Of a stretch of 26,783 nucleotides of DNA, positions 1-8,057 are shown piece by piece. The stretch comes from Betaproteobacteria bacterium (GTDB taxonomy: Bacteria; Pseudomonadota; Gammaproteobacteria; Burkholderiales; SG8-41). The notes under the pieces are model-generated. The model worked only from the letters and a program-made list of their open reading frames with translations, was not told where the DNA came from and searched no databases. Position 1 is the stretch's first letter. Each line of letters opens with the position of its first letter. The stretch spans positions 1-26,783 of the forward strand of contig JANXSE010000446.1 of NCBI GenBank assembly GCA_025356695.1, in the 5' to 3' direction. The translations under genes and the position numbers were made by a program.

Positions 1-1046
1 GCCTCCGACTCGTCGATCATGCGGCGTTGCTGCACGACGTCGTTGAGGCCATAGGCCATCCACGCATCGGCGGGCAGTCCGTCGCGGCCGGCGCGGCCGG
101 TTTCCTGGTAATAGGCTTCAATGCTTTTCGGCAGATCGAGATGCGCGACAAAGCGCACATCCGGCTTGTCGATGCCCATGCCGAAGGCAATGGTCGCCAC
201 CATGACAACGCTGTCCTCATCGACGAAGCGCGCCTGATGTTGCGCTCGTGTCTGCTGATCGAGTCCGGCGTGATAGGGCAACGAGGGGATGCCCTGCGAC
301 GTCAGCCACTCGGCGGTTTCATCCACCTTGCGCCGCGACAGGCAGTAAACAATACCGGCCTCGCCGGCATGCTCGGCGCGGATGAAGGCAAGAAGCTGGT
401 CGCGCGCGCTGTTTTTTTCGGCGATCGCATAGCGGATGTTTGGCCGATCGAAGCTTGAAATAAATACGCGTGCCTGTTCGAGCTGCAGGCGGCTGAGAAT
501 CTCGGCGCGCGTGAGTTCGTCAGCGGTGGCGGTGAGCGCAATGCGCGGTACCTCGGGAAACTGCTCGTGCAGAATCGACAGCTGGATATATTCCGGACGA
601 AAGTCGTGTCCCCACTGCGAGACGCAATGCGCTTCATCGATGGCGAAAAGGGACAGCTGTGCGCGCCGCAGCAGATCGAGAAAACGCGGCGTGACCAGGC
701 GTTCGGGGGCGATATAAAGCAGATCGAATTTTCCGGCGACAAAATCGCGCTCGGTCTGCGCGGCTTCCTGAGCATCGAGGGAAGAATTCAGTAGTGCCGC
801 GTTGACGCCGGCTTCGCGCAATGCGGCGACCTGGTCCTGCATCAGTGCGATCAGAGGCGAAACCACCACGGCGCAGCCGTCGCGTAACAACGCCGGAATC
901 TGGAAGCACAGCGACTTGCCACCGCCGGTGGGCATCAACACCAGCGCGTCGCCGCCTCCCGCAACATGTTCGATGATGTCGGCCTGTGCACCGCGAAACG
1001 CGGGATAGCCGAAGACCTCTTTGAGCAGGGTGAGCGCGTTTGCCAT
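1..1046 (-). CDS. recQ: ATP-dependent DNA helicase RecQ (5' part, runs off the left edge)
   Basis: Superfamily 2 3'-5' DNA helicase acting in recombination and replication-fork repair. The reverse strand gives an uninterrupted frame of 348 residues beginning [20 protein letters not shown] and still open at the window edge, so the 3' end is missing (E. coli RecQ is about 609 aa). Visible are the Walker A motif PTGGGKS (about residues 39-45), [10 protein letters not shown], the DEAH box (137-140) followed by the RecQ-typical [19 protein letters not shown], and helicase motif VI as [12 protein letters not shown]. The zinc-binding, RQC and HRDC regions would lie outside the window. The start is the first Met of the conserved N-terminus; a weak GGAA lies about 11 nt before it. 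It follows the small 1115-1489 gene by 67 nt with no clear terminator, so cotranscription is possible. Function is certain from the motifs. Confidence 0.96.
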   Translation of the reverse strand, partial: MANALTLLKEVFGYPAFRGAQADIIEHVAGGGDALVLMPTGGGKSLCFQIPALLRDGCAVVVSPLIALMQDQVAALREAGVNAALLNSSLDAQEAAQTERDFVAGKFDLLYIAPERLVTPRFLDLLRRAQLSLFAIDEAHCVSQWGHDFRPEYIQLSILHEQFPEVPRIALTATADELTRAEILSRLQLEQARVFISSFDRPNIRYAIAEKNSARDQLLAFIRAEHAGEAGIVYCLSRRKVDETAEWLTSQGIPSLPYHAGLDQQTRAQHQARFVDEDSVVMVATIAFGMGIDKPDVRFVAHLDLPKSIEAYYQETGRAGRDGLPADAWMAYGLNDVVQQRRMIDESE

Positions 1047-1114
1047 TAATCAGTTCCGGTGAGGATTGCAGCTGGAGCCGGGCGCGCGCGCAACCGCGAC
1101 GGTGCCGCTGATGT

Positions 1115-1489
1115 TCAGCCGATCAGCCCGCGCTCCTGGAGATAGCGCATGCCCTTGTGCAGGATGCTATAGGGCTTAGCAGCGGCAGGGGAACGCACAT
1201 AGTGATGCTGCGCCAGAAATTTCAGATAATGATCGGTGATTTGAATGTTCACGCCATCGGCCTTGGCAATTTCTTTCGCCACCCCGGCCTTGTGGCGCGA
1301 CAGGTAGATGAGCACCTTGACGGCGTCGCCGTCCAATGTTTCCCATTTCTCGATATATTGCTCGAGTTCGCTTTTCAGATCGGCATTTTCCGCCTGCAGC
1401 GCGGCGATTTTCTGCTTCAGTTTGGCAACGGATGCGTCCGGCGAGGACCGCAGCGGCGATTTTTTCGCGCGGCTTGCAGCTTTGGGCAT
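1115..1489 (-). CDS. Small coiled-coil protein with a winged-helix-like C-terminus, function unknown
   Basis: 124 residues. I do not recognise a named family. The N-terminus (1-20) is rich in Lys, Arg and Ser. Residues about 20-52 have a heptad-like pattern (VAKLKQKIAALQAENADLKS) typical of a coiled coil. Residues about 55-124 read like a compact winged helix: helix VLIYLSRHKA, helix AKEIAKAD, a recognition-helix-like ITDHYLKFLAQHHYV, then a wing and YSILHKGMRYLQERGL, which resembles the 'Y-x-L-T-x-x-G-x-x-Y-L' end of MarR/ArsR-like domains. There is no signal peptide or membrane segment. The start is supported by AGGAAG six nt upstream. It lies just downstream of the tRNA-Ser terminator and upstream of recQ on the same strand. 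A dimeric DNA-binding regulator is an inference from this pattern only. Confidence 0.75.
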   Translation of the reverse strand: MPKAASRAKKSPLRSSPDASVAKLKQKIAALQAENADLKSELEQYIEKWETLDGDAVKVLIYLSRHKAGVAKEIAKADGVNIQITDHYLKFLAQHHYVRSPAAAKPYSILHKGMRYLQERGLIG

Positions 1490-1504
1490 TTGAGGCTTCC
1501 TGTA

Positions 1505-1534
1505 TCAAAAAACGGAAACGCCCCACAAGGGGCG
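1505..1534 (-). terminator. Rho-independent terminator of tRNA-Ser
   Basis: On the minus strand a perfect 6-bp stem (CGCCCC / GGGGCG) with a TTGT loop is followed by TTTCCGTTTTTTGA. It begins about 11 nt after the tRNA 3' end and ends before the ribosome binding site of the 1115-1489 gene, so that gene probably has its own promoter or relies on read-through. Confidence 0.8.
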
Positions 1535-1544
1535 CTTCAGCGGT

Positions 1545-1636
<92 letters not shown>

Positions 1637-1646
1637 GGGGAGGCGA

Positions 1647-1674
1647 ATTCTATCAGATCGTCGCCTTTTCCGAA
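1647..1674 (-). promoter_or_regulatory. Possible promoter of tRNA-Ser
   Basis: On the minus strand TAGAAT (1647-1652) fits a -10 box about 11 nt before the tRNA 5' end, with a weak -35 candidate TTCGGA (1669-1674) at 16-nt spacing. It lies in the 53-nt gap after acs. The -10 is convincing; the -35 is poor. Confidence 0.4.
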
Positions 1675-1689
1675 GAGCGCAACGGGATG

Positions 1690-3663
1690 TTACCGGATGC
1701 CTTCTTTCAGCTGCTGAAGAATGGCCGGATTTTCAAGTGTCGATATGTCCTGCGTAATTTCCTCGCCCTTGGCAATCGAGCGCAGGAGGCGCCGCATGAT
1801 TTTGCCAGAGCGTGTCTTCGGCAGATTGTCGCCAAAGCGGATGTCCTTCGGTTTGGCGATGGCGCCGATTTCCTTGCCGACCCAGTCCTGTAGTTGTTTG
1901 ACGATTTTCTTTGCTTCTTCACCACTCGGGCGCGCCTGTTTGAGTACGACGAAAGCACAGACCGCCTCACCGGTCAGATCGTCGGGGCGACCGACCACCG
2001 CGGCCTCGGCGACGATCGGGTTGGCCACCAGCGCCGATTCGATTTCCATGGTGCCGAGACGGTGTCCGGAAACGTTCAGGACGTCATCGATGCGGCCCAT
2101 GATCCAGAAATAACCGTCGAGATCGCGATTGGCGCCGTCGCCGGCCAGATAATATTTGCCGTGGAAGTCCTCGGGGTAATAGGATTTTTTGAAGCGCTCG
2201 GGGTCGCCCCAGATGGTGCGGATCATCGACGGCCACGGACGTTTGATGACGAGGAAACCGCCTTTGCCTTTTTCGACGTCATGACCGGCTTCGTCGACGA
2301 TGGCAGCCATGATGCCGGGCAGGGGCAGGGTGCAGGAACCGGGCTTGGTACTGACGACGCCCGGCAGCGGCGTGATCATGTGACCCCCGGTTTCCGTCTG
2401 CCACCAGGTATCAACAATCGGGCAGCGTTTCTGTCCGACGGTTTCGTGGTACCACATCCAGGCCTCGGGATTGATCGGCTCGCCGACCGTGCCAAGCAGG
2501 CGCAACGACGACAGATCGAATTGTTTCGGCAGGTCGGCGCCGAGTTTGATCAGCGAGCGGATCGCGGTCGGCGCGGTGTAGAAAACGCTGACCTTGTGGT
2601 CCTGAATCATTTTCCAGAAACGCGTCGAATCAGGGTAGGTCGGCACGCCTTCAAAAATGATTTCGGTGGCGCCGACGGCGAGCGGGCCGTAACAGACATA
2701 GGTGTGGCCGGTGACCCAGCCGACGTCGGCCGTGCACCAGAACACATCGCTGTCTTTGTAATCGAAGGTCCACTTCATCGTCAGGATGGCGTGCAGCAGG
2801 TAACCCCCGGTCGAATGCTGCACGCCCTTGGGTTTGCCGGTCGAGCCGGAGGTATAGAGAATGAACAGCGGATGCTCGGCTTCCACCCATTCCGGTTCGC
2901 AGGTTTCCGCCTGCCCCTTGAGCAGATCGTGCAACCAGACGTCGCGTTTGTCGTCCCACTGCACTTTGCCGCCGGTGCGTTGAAAGACCACCACCGTCTT
3001 CAGGAAGTCGCAACCGCCGAGCGTCAGGGCTTCGTCTACTGCTGCCTTAAGGGCGATGGCGCGGCCACCGCGCATTTGCTCGTCGGCGGTCAATACGGCG
3101 ACTGCGCCGGCGTCGATGATGCGCTCATGCACGCTTTTCGCCGAGAACCCGCCGAACACCACCGAATGGATGGCGCCGATGCGCGCGCAGGCCTGCATCG
3201 CCACCACAGCTTCGATCGACATCGGCATGTAGATCAGAATGCGATCGCTTTTTTTGATGCCGCGGCTTTTCAGGCCGTTGGCCATCGTGCAAACGCGTTT
3301 GTGCAATTCGCGGTAGCTGATTTTTGTGAGTTTGCCGTCGTCCGCCTCGAAAATGATCGCAACCTTGTCGGGCTGCGTGTTGAGGTGACGGTCGAGGCAG
3401 TTGTAGGAGGCGTTGAGTTTCCCGTCGACAAACCACTTGAAGAAGGGCGCGTTCGATTCGTCGAGGATCTGCGTGAACGGTTTTTGCCAGAGCACGTGTT
3501 CGCGCGCCTGTTTTGCCCAGAAACCGGTGAAATCCTTCTCCGCCTCGGCGCACAGGGCGTCATAGGCGGCCATCCCGGAAATATTGGCCTGTTTGACGAA
3601 AGCGGCATCCGGCGCAAACGTGCGCGTTTCGTTCAAGACGGATTCGATGGTCTGGGTCGACAT
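1690..3663 (-). CDS. acs: Acetyl-CoA synthetase (acetate-CoA ligase)
   Basis: Activates acetate to acetyl-AMP and then acetyl-CoA in the cytoplasm (ANL superfamily). 657 residues, close to the 652 of E. coli Acs. The adenylate-forming P-loop [11 protein letters not shown] is at 270-280, the motif [10 protein letters not shown] is intact, and the C-terminal [11 protein letters not shown] carries the catalytic lysine (about K621) that in this family is switched off by reversible acetylation. I place the start at MSTQTIES because a strong GGAGGA lies 4 nt upstream; a longer in-frame extension of 44 residues has no family support and crosses the promoter region. It is transcribed divergently from the SRP RNA gene and followed by tRNA-Ser. 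No acetyltransferase or deacetylase gene is adjacent. Confidence 0.97.
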   Translation of the reverse strand: MSTQTIESVLNETRTFAPDAAFVKQANISGMAAYDALCAEAEKDFTGFWAKQAREHVLWQKPFTQILDESNAPFFKWFVDGKLNASYNCLDRHLNTQPDKVAIIFEADDGKLTKISYRELHKRVCTMANGLKSRGIKKSDRILIYMPMSIEAVVAMQACARIGAIHSVVFGGFSAKSVHERIIDAGAVAVLTADEQMRGGRAIALKAAVDEALTLGGCDFLKTVVVFQRTGGKVQWDDKRDVWLHDLLKGQAETCEPEWVEAEHPLFILYTSGSTGKPKGVQHSTGGYLLHAILTMKWTFDYKDSDVFWCTADVGWVTGHTYVCYGPLAVGATEIIFEGVPTYPDSTRFWKMIQDHKVSVFYTAPTAIRSLIKLGADLPKQFDLSSLRLLGTVGEPINPEAWMWYHETVGQKRCPIVDTWWQTETGGHMITPLPGVVSTKPGSCTLPLPGIMAAIVDEAGHDVEKGKGGFLVIKRPWPSMIRTIWGDPERFKKSYYPEDFHGKYYLAGDGANRDLDGYFWIMGRIDDVLNVSGHRLGTMEIESALVANPIVAEAAVVGRPDDLTGEAVCAFVVLKQARPSGEEAKKIVKQLQDWVGKEIGAIAKPKDIRFGDNLPKTRSGKIMRRLLRSIAKGEEITQDISTLENPAILQQLKEGIR

Positions 3664-3703
3664 ACAGTCCTCCGCGGTGGTTGCGTTTATTGTGTTTGAA
3701 AAA

Positions 3704-3709
3704 ATTGTA
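3704..3709 (-). promoter_or_regulatory. Likely -10 box of acs
   Basis: TACAAT on the minus strand, about 40 nt upstream of the acs start codon, is one base from the sigma-70 consensus. No good -35 is found at 17 nt (CCGGTG at that place), so the promoter may depend on an activator, as acs promoters often do. That dependence is inference. Confidence 0.45.
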
Positions 3710-3772
3710 TCACGCGCTCCGCGGTTCACCGGTTTGGTACTGGAAGTTCTCGCCGTGTCCGGCGGCAACAGG

Positions 3773-3778
3773 CATAAT
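3773..3778 (+). promoter_or_regulatory. Likely -10 box of the SRP RNA gene
   Basis: CATAAT, one base from the sigma-70 consensus, lies 18-22 nt before the predicted SRP RNA 5' end. This would give a short 5' extension for processing. The -35 is not obvious. Confidence 0.4.
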
Positions 3779-3795
3779 GGCGGTTGCAACACCAT

Positions 3796-3895
3796 GGCGG
3801 GCCCCCCCGCATTGCAAGGTAGTGAATCTGGTCAGGTCCGGAAGGAAGCAGCCACAGCTATTTATTGCAAGTGCCGGGGACAAGGCTCGCCTCCC
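3796..3895 (+). ncRNA. ffs: 4.5S RNA, signal recognition particle RNA (small bacterial type)
   Basis: About 100 nt, the usual size of the single-hairpin SRP RNA that binds Ffh (SRP54) and targets nascent inner-membrane proteins to FtsY. The diagnostic apical segment containing GGTCAGGTCCGGAAGGAAGC (about 3830-3849) and the opposing strand GTGCCGGGGA are intact. The ends GGCGGGCC (3796-3803) and GGCTCGCC (3884-3891) pair over 8 bp with one G-U. The T-rich stretch ATTTCTTTT (3897-3905) right after the closing stem can serve as terminator. It stands upstream of the dnaX-ybaB-recR cluster, an association also known from other bacteria, here with a pagL-like gene in between. Exact ends are estimates. 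Confidence 0.95.
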
Positions 3896-3902
3896 CATTT
3901 CT

Positions 3903-3929
3903 TTTGCGATATCATCGTGCTATCGCAAA
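3903..3929. repeat. Perfect 9-bp inverted repeat before the pagL-like gene
   Basis: TTTGCGATA (3903-3911) and TATCGCAAA (3921-3929) are exact reverse complements around a 9-nt centre. The repeat lies 24 nt before the start codon of the lipid A deacylase gene and just after the SRP RNA. It could be an operator for a dimeric regulator, an mRNA hairpin, or a weak back-up terminator of ffs (followed only by TTTGC). I cannot decide from sequence alone. Confidence 0.55.
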
Positions 3930-3953
3930 TTTGCACACCCAATTGAGGACAAC

Positions 3954-4514
3954 ATGCTGAAGATTCGCTCAATGATTGTCGCAGCCCTGCTTGCCGCCAG
4001 TCCGGCGGCTTTTGCCGTTGATGGCTACTCCTTTGAATATGGCAAATCGGACTCCGGGAATGCCAGCGTTAAACTGTATCGCCTCGGCATGCAATGGGAC
4101 TGGAACAAGAAACTGGTCGAGTTTGGCGACTGGCACATCGGCGGCTTCTGGGATGTGGACGTCGGTTATTGGGACAACAAAAGCCCGTTCCAGACCGGCG
4201 GTTACTCGACAACGAGCATCGCCGAAATCGGCCTGACGCCGACCTTCCGTGTGCAGCAGAACACGATCTCGGGGATTGCGCCCTACGCTGAACTAGCCGT
4301 GGGCTTCCATTTCCTGTCCAAGACTTTTGTCGGCGCGCAACGCCAGTTCGGCAGCAGCTTCCAGTTTGGCGACCACGTCGGCGCCGGCGTCCGTTTCGGC
4401 GATAAGGGGCAGTTCGACATCGGCTATCGCTATCAGCATCTGTCGAATGCCGGCATCAAAGCGCCGAACCAGGGCATCAATTACAACATCGTCCGTCTGC
4501 AGTATCACTTCTAA
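3954..4514 (+). CDS. pagL-like: PagL-like lipid A 3-O-deacylase (outer membrane)
   Basis: Outer-membrane beta-barrel hydrolase family that removes the 3-O-linked acyl chain of lipid A. 186 residues: signal peptide about 1-21 (MIVAALLAASPAAFA, cut after AFA), then alternating barrel strands, ending in the outer-membrane signature LQYHF with C-terminal Phe. The catalytic block YRYQHLSNAGIKAPNQGIN holds His162 and Ser164, matching the His-x-Ser of Pseudomonas PagL (His126/Ser128 from memory). The position of its third catalytic residue, Glu140, is Asn176 here. The start has GAGGA 4 nt upstream; an in-frame extension upstream is rejected because it runs through the SRP RNA. It sits alone between ffs and dnaX. 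Family assignment is strong; activity is uncertain because of the Asn. Confidence 0.88.
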   Translation: MLKIRSMIVAALLAASPAAFAVDGYSFEYGKSDSGNASVKLYRLGMQWDWNKKLVEFGDWHIGGFWDVDVGYWDNKSPFQTGGYSTTSIAEIGLTPTFRVQQNTISGIAPYAELAVGFHFLSKTFVGAQRQFGSSFQFGDHVGAGVRFGDKGQFDIGYRYQHLSNAGIKAPNQGINYNIVRLQYHF

Positions 4515-4529
4515 CGCGACGGGCGTGCG

Positions 4530-4556
4530 GCCGGCGGCGCATCCAGGTGCGCCGGC
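4530..4556 (+). other. GC-rich hairpin between pagL-like gene and dnaX
   Basis: GCCGGCGGCGCA (4530-4541) can pair with TGCGCCGGC (4548-4556) around TCCAGG with a 3-nt bulge. No T-run follows, so it is not a canonical terminator. It occupies much of the 66-nt gap before the dnaX start, where no Shine-Dalgarno sequence is seen. Confidence 0.4.
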
Positions 4557-4580
4557 TGATCCTCCCAGCATAGAACCATC

Positions 4581-6149
4581 GTGACCCAAGTCCTCGCCCG
4601 CAAATGGCGGCCAAAATCTTTTGCTGAATTGGTCGGGCAGGAGCACGTCGTCAAGGCGCTGAGCAACGCGCTTACCCAGCAACGCCTGCATCACGCTTAT
4701 CTCTTTACCGGCACCCGTGGCGTCGGCAAGACAACGCTGGCTCGAATCATCGCGAAGGCTTTGAATTGCGAAACCGGGGTCACCGCCACGCCTTGCGGCA
4801 AGTGTAGAACATGCACGGATATCGATGCCGGCAGGTATGTCGACTTGATCGAACTCGATGCCGCTTCCAACCGCGGCATTTCGGAAATGACCACCTTGCT
4901 TGAGCAGGCGATTTACGCCCCGACTTCCGGACAATTCAAGGTATACATTATTGACGAAGTTCATCAGCTGACCTCACATGCATTTAACGCAATGTTGAAG
5001 ACGCTCGAGGAGCCGCCGGCACACGTAAAATTCATACTGGCCACCACGGATCCGCAGAAAATGCCGATTACCGTGCTGTCGCGCTGCCTGCAATTCAATT
5101 TAAAACAGATTCCGCAGGCGCAGATCCGCGGGCAACTGGCCAAGGTGCTGGATCTCGAAAAAATCGAGTTCGAGGACGAAGCCCTGGGCCTGCTGGCGCG
5201 CGCCGCGCGCGGCAGCCTGCGCGACAGCCTGAGCCTGCTTGACCAGGCAATCGCGCATGGCGGCGGTCGCGTCGAAACGGCGGCGGTGCGCGCCATGCTC
5301 GGCAGCGTCGAACGCGAATACCTGTTTGACATTCTGACCGCCCTGCGCGCCACTGACGGCGCAGCGCTGATTGCAGTGGCCGACCGCATGGCCGAGCGCA
5401 GCCTGTCATTTGAAAATGCCCTGCAGGACCTCGGTGCCTTGTTGCATCGTGTTGCGCTGGTGCAGGCAATCCCGGCCGCCATCGCCGACGATGATCCCGA
5501 TCGCGCGCATCTCGTCGAGATGGCTGCGGCATTGGGTGCGGAAGAGGTCCAGCTGCTCTACCAGATCGCGCTGCAGGGGCGCCAGGAAATCGGCTACGCG
5601 CCGGATGAATATGCCGGCTTCACGATGACGCTGATGCGCATGCTGGCATTTACGCCTGCGGCAGGCGGCATGTCTCAACAGCGCACAACGCCGGCGGCCG
5701 TGCCGGCACCGGCTGCCGCTGCAGGCGGCGCGGCGCAGCCATCCGCAGTCTCAAAAAAAAAGACCTCGATTGAAGGCGACTGGACGACATTTGTCGGCGG
5801 ACTGCCGCTGGCCGGCATGGAACGCATGCTTGCCCACAATTGTGAACTGGTGTCATGGCAGGACGGAAAACTCGAACTTTGCGTGGCGCATGCGCAGCGT
5901 CATCTGAACAGCCGTTCTTATCTGGAACGGTTGCAGCAGGCGCTCGAAGTACACATCGGCACCAAGATCAAACTCGAGATCAGCGTCGGCCAGGTCGATG
6001 GAAAAACCGTGGCGGCGGTGCGCGACCGCGAACAGAAAGAACAACTGAGTGAAGCCGCCAAGGCCATCGACGGCGATCCATTTGTGCGCGATCTGATAGA
6101 AAACTTCGATGCGCGGGTGGTGCCCGCATCGATCAAGCCCATGCAATAG
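4581..6149 (+). CDS. dnaX: DNA polymerase III subunits tau and gamma
   Basis: AAA+ clamp-loader ATPase that loads the beta clamp; tau also ties the loader to the polymerase core. 522 residues, shorter than E. coli tau (643). The Walker A motif GTRGVGKTT is at 44-52, a Cys4 zinc module at C63, C72, C75 and C78, the Walker B region IIDEVH at 123-128 and the sensor motif SRC at 167-169. The linker (about 360-395) is Ala/Pro-rich, and residues 396-522 form a tau C-terminal domain. The start is GTG, fixed by the conserved N-terminus TQVLARKWRP; no clear ribosome binding site. Codons 391-394 read TCA AAA AAA AAG, a slippery run that in the -1 frame meets TGA after three codons, predicting a gamma form of about 397 aa. 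ybaB and recR follow closely. Confidence 0.97.
   Translation: MTQVLARKWRPKSFAELVGQEHVVKALSNALTQQRLHHAYLFTGTRGVGKTTLARIIAKALNCETGVTATPCGKCRTCTDIDAGRYVDLIELDAASNRGISEMTTLLEQAIYAPTSGQFKVYIIDEVHQLTSHAFNAMLKTLEEPPAHVKFILATTDPQKMPITVLSRCLQFNLKQIPQAQIRGQLAKVLDLEKIEFEDEALGLLARAARGSLRDSLSLLDQAIAHGGGRVETAAVRAMLGSVEREYLFDILTALRATDGAALIAVADRMAERSLSFENALQDLGALLHRVALVQAIPAAIADDDPDRAHLVEMAAALGAEEVQLLYQIALQGRQEIGYAPDEYAGFTMTLMRMLAFTPAAGGMSQQRTTPAAVPAPAAAAGGAAQPSAVSKKKTSIEGDWTTFVGGLPLAGMERMLAHNCELVSWQDGKLELCVAHAQRHLNSRSYLERLQQALEVHIGTKIKLEISVGQVDGKTVAAVRDREQKEQLSEAAKAIDGDPFVRDLIENFDARVVPASIKPMQ
5753..5773 (+). promoter_or_regulatory. Programmed -1 recoding site in dnaX (A9G slippery run, -1 stop)
   Basis: Nine A residues (5753-5761) followed by G contain the heptamer A AAA AAG in the correct phase, the same slippery heptamer used by E. 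coli dnaX. After a -1 slip the frame reads GAC CTC GAT TGA, so translation ends at 5773, giving gamma with a DLD tail. No E. coli-like Shine-Dalgarno stimulator or close downstream hairpin is visible; the nearest stem is 5795-5810, about 32 nt away. Slippage of RNA polymerase on the A9 run, as known for Thermus dnaX, is an alternative mechanism. Confidence 0.75.
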
Positions 6150-6170
6150 GCGGACTGAAAAGGAGTCGAC

Positions 6171-6500
6171 ATGAACATGAAAGGCGGCCTTGCCGGCCTG
6201 ATGAAACAGGCCCAGCAAATGCAGGAGAACATGAAGCGCATGCAGGATCAATTGGCGACGGTTGAGGTCGAAGGGCAGGCGGGCGCGGGCATGACCAAGG
6301 TGGTGATGACCTGCCGTTACGACGTCAAACGCGTGATCATCGACGACAGCCTGCTGAAGGACGACAAGGAAATGCTGGAAGATCTGGTTGCGGCCGCGTT
6401 TAACGACGCGGTGCGCAAGGTTGAGGCAACGACCCAGGAAAAACTCGGTGGCATGACGGCGGGCATGGGACTGCCGCCCGGCTTCAAAATGCCGTTCTGA
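6171..6500 (+). CDS. ybaB: YbaB/EbfC family nucleoid-associated protein
   Basis: Small DNA-binding protein that coats or bridges DNA as a dimer. 109 residues, the usual family size. The N-terminal helix is Met/Gln-rich and amphipathic ([20 protein letters not shown]), followed by the conserved [16 protein letters not shown] and a helical C-terminal part ending LPPGFKMPF, typical of the family. AAGGAG precedes the chosen ATG by about 5 nt; an ATG two codons later is possible. It lies 21 nt after dnaX and before recR, the conserved dnaX-ybaB-recR order, which suggests a link to replication and repair although its exact role is not settled. Confidence 0.95.
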   Translation: MNMKGGLAGLMKQAQQMQENMKRMQDQLATVEVEGQAGAGMTKVVMTCRYDVKRVIIDDSLLKDDKEMLEDLVAAAFNDAVRKVEATTQEKLGGMTAGMGLPPGFKMPF

Positions 6501-6501
6501 A

Positions 6502-6522
6502 ACCGGCGCGCCGACTGCCGGT
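6502..6522 (+). other. Inverted repeat in the ybaB-recR gap
   Basis: ACCGGC (6502-6507) and GCCGGT (6517-6522) pair over 6 bp with a 9-nt loop directly after the ybaB stop, followed by GTGTTTC. This could be a weak attenuator or mRNA-stability hairpin. It is too poor in T to call a terminator. Confidence 0.3.
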
Positions 6523-6555
6523 GTGTTTCACGGTCGTTGCGTTCAACCATCACTC

Positions 6556-7164
6556 ATGAAAAATCCCTCCAGCCTCGAAGAACTGATCGACGCCCTGCGC
6601 TGCCTGCCCAGTGTCGGGCCGAAATCAGCGCAGCGCATGGCCTACCATCTGTTGCAGCGTGATCACGCCGGTGCCGGCCGGCTGGCGCAGGCGCTGGGCG
6701 GAGCGCTTGAACTGATACGCCATTGCGAACGCTGCAATACGTTTACCGAGGAAACCGTTTGCACGCTGTGCCGTTCGCCGCGCCGCGACGGGCGCCAGCT
6801 GTGCGTTGTGGAAACGCCGGCGGACATGCTGATGATGGAGCAGGCGGCCTGTTATCAAGGGCTCTATTTCGTATTAATGGGACGTCTCTCGCCGCTCGAC
6901 GGCATCGGCCCGAAGGACATACATCTTGACCGTTTACTCACACGCGCAACCGACGGCATCGTCGCCGAAGTCATCGTTGCCACCAATTTCACCGTCGAAG
7001 GCGAAGCCACCGCGCATTACGCCGCGGAAATGCTGGTTGCCCGCGGCATCAGAGTCAGCCGCATTGCGCGCGGACTGCCGGTCGGCGGCGAGCTCGAACA
7101 CGTTGACAGCGGAACGCTGGCGCAGGCGGTCATCGAACGCCGCGCCATCGGCCCGACAGCATGA
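6556..7164 (+). CDS. recR: Recombination mediator protein RecR
   Basis: Part of the RecFOR pathway that loads RecA at single-strand gaps. 202 residues (E. coli 201). The N-terminal helix-hairpin-helix region reads [20 protein letters not shown], the Cys4 zinc finger is C57, C60, C69 and C72, and the Toprim domain starts at [12 protein letters not shown] and continues with [17 protein letters not shown] start at [10 protein letters not shown], the family N-terminus, rather than 11 codons upstream. The stop overlaps the rluB start by 4 nt (ATGA), so the two are probably translationally coupled. recR is the third gene of the dnaX-ybaB-recR cluster. Confidence 0.97.
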   Translation: MKNPSSLEELIDALRCLPSVGPKSAQRMAYHLLQRDHAGAGRLAQALGGALELIRHCERCNTFTEETVCTLCRSPRRDGRQLCVVETPADMLMMEQAACYQGLYFVLMGRLSPLDGIGPKDIHLDRLLTRATDGIVAEVIVATNFTVEGEATAHYAAEMLVARGIRVSRIARGLPVGGELEHVDSGTLAQAVIERRAIGPTA

Positions 7165-8057
7165 CGCGCCCAGATAACCGCGGTCCACGCGGCAAGCCGG
7201 AACCGGCGCCGCGCAAACCGCGGCCGACCAAACATACCGACCGCGCGCGCGACAGCGACGCCAATGGCGATGAAAACGCCACGCAGAAGCTGCAGAAAAT
7301 ACTCGCGCAGGCAGGACTCGGCTCGCGGCGCACGATGGAAGAGTGGATCAGCGACGGCCGCGTGACCGTCAACGGCAAAGCAGCAACGCTGGGCATGCGT
7401 GTCGGCAGCGGCGACCAGATCAAGGTCGGCAACCGCACCATTCGCGCACGCCCCGAAGCGGGGTTGCCGCGCGTGCTGATTTATCACAAACCTGAAGGCG
7501 AAATCACCAGTCGCAACGATCCACGCGGCCGTCCCAGCGTGTTCGACCATCTGCCGAAGATTTCCGGTGCGCGCTGGATCACGGTTGGGCGCCTCGATTT
7601 TAATTCCTGCGGGTTGCTGCTGTTTACCACCTCGGGGGAGCTGGCCAACCGGCTGATGCATCCGCGTTTCGAAATGGAGCGTGAATACGCGGTGCGCATC
7701 CTTGGCAATCTGCGCGAAGACCAGGTCCAGCAATTGCTGAACGGCATCGAACTCGAAGACGGCGTCGCACGTTGCGTGTCAGTCGAGTCGCGCGGCGGCG
7801 AGGGCTCCAACCAGTGGTATCACGTCGTGCTGCGCGAAGGGCGCAACCGTGAAATCCGCCGCCTGTTCGAACATCTCGGCTTTACGGTCAGCCGGCTGAT
7901 GCGTGTGCGTTACGGCCCGGTCGAATTGCCGGCGCGCGTCAAACGCGGACACAGTTACGAATTGAGCGCCGACGAAACGCGACGATTCGTCAAATGGCTG
8001 GACGCCGCGCAGGCCGCCGTTGAAGCGCCCCCGGCGCCACGAGGTCGGCGCGCCTGA
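7161..8057 (+). CDS. rluB: 23S rRNA pseudouridine synthase RluB (RsuA/RluB/RluE/RluF family)
   Basis: Converts a uridine of 23S rRNA (U2605 in E. coli) to pseudouridine. 298 residues. The N-terminal 40 residues are a basic, low-complexity Pro/Arg/Lys-rich tail. An S4 RNA-binding domain follows at about 41-90 ([22 protein letters not shown], shortened here). The catalytic motif [15 protein letters not shown] at 143-157 holds the nucleophile Asp146, and [16 protein letters not shown] closes the catalytic domain. A Lys-Arg-rich C-terminal tail (APRGRRA) is present. Its motif resembles E. coli RluB more than RsuA, but paralogue assignment is not absolute. It overlaps recR by 4 nt and its last 68 nt overlap the 3' end of the convergent prmB gene. 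Confidence 0.93.
   Translation: MTRPDNRGPRGKPEPAPRKPRPTKHTDRARDSDANGDENATQKLQKILAQAGLGSRRTMEEWISDGRVTVNGKAATLGMRVGSGDQIKVGNRTIRARPEAGLPRVLIYHKPEGEITSRNDPRGRPSVFDHLPKISGARWITVGRLDFNSCGLLLFTTSGELANRLMHPRFEMEREYAVRILGNLREDQVQQLLNGIELEDGVARCVSVESRGGEGSNQWYHVVLREGRNREIRRLFEHLGFTVSRLMRVRYGPVELPARVKRGHSYELSADETRRFVKWLDAAQAAVEAPPAPRGRRA

Noticed and set aside
1894..3699. Open frame of 601 codons on the plus strand opposite acs
   Set aside because: It is fully antisense to a well-conserved acs gene, has no family-like motifs, and its composition (His/Asp/Val-rich) is the mirror of the acs codons. Long antisense frames are common at this GC.
3664..3795. 44-residue N-terminal extension of acetyl-CoA synthetase
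   Set aside because: The extension contains the -10 region and lies upstream of a strong GGAGGA site at the family start; its sequence does not look like the family.
4530..4556. Terminator between the pagL-like gene and dnaX
   Set aside because: The hairpin is stable but no T-run follows on either strand; it was kept only as an unassigned hairpin.
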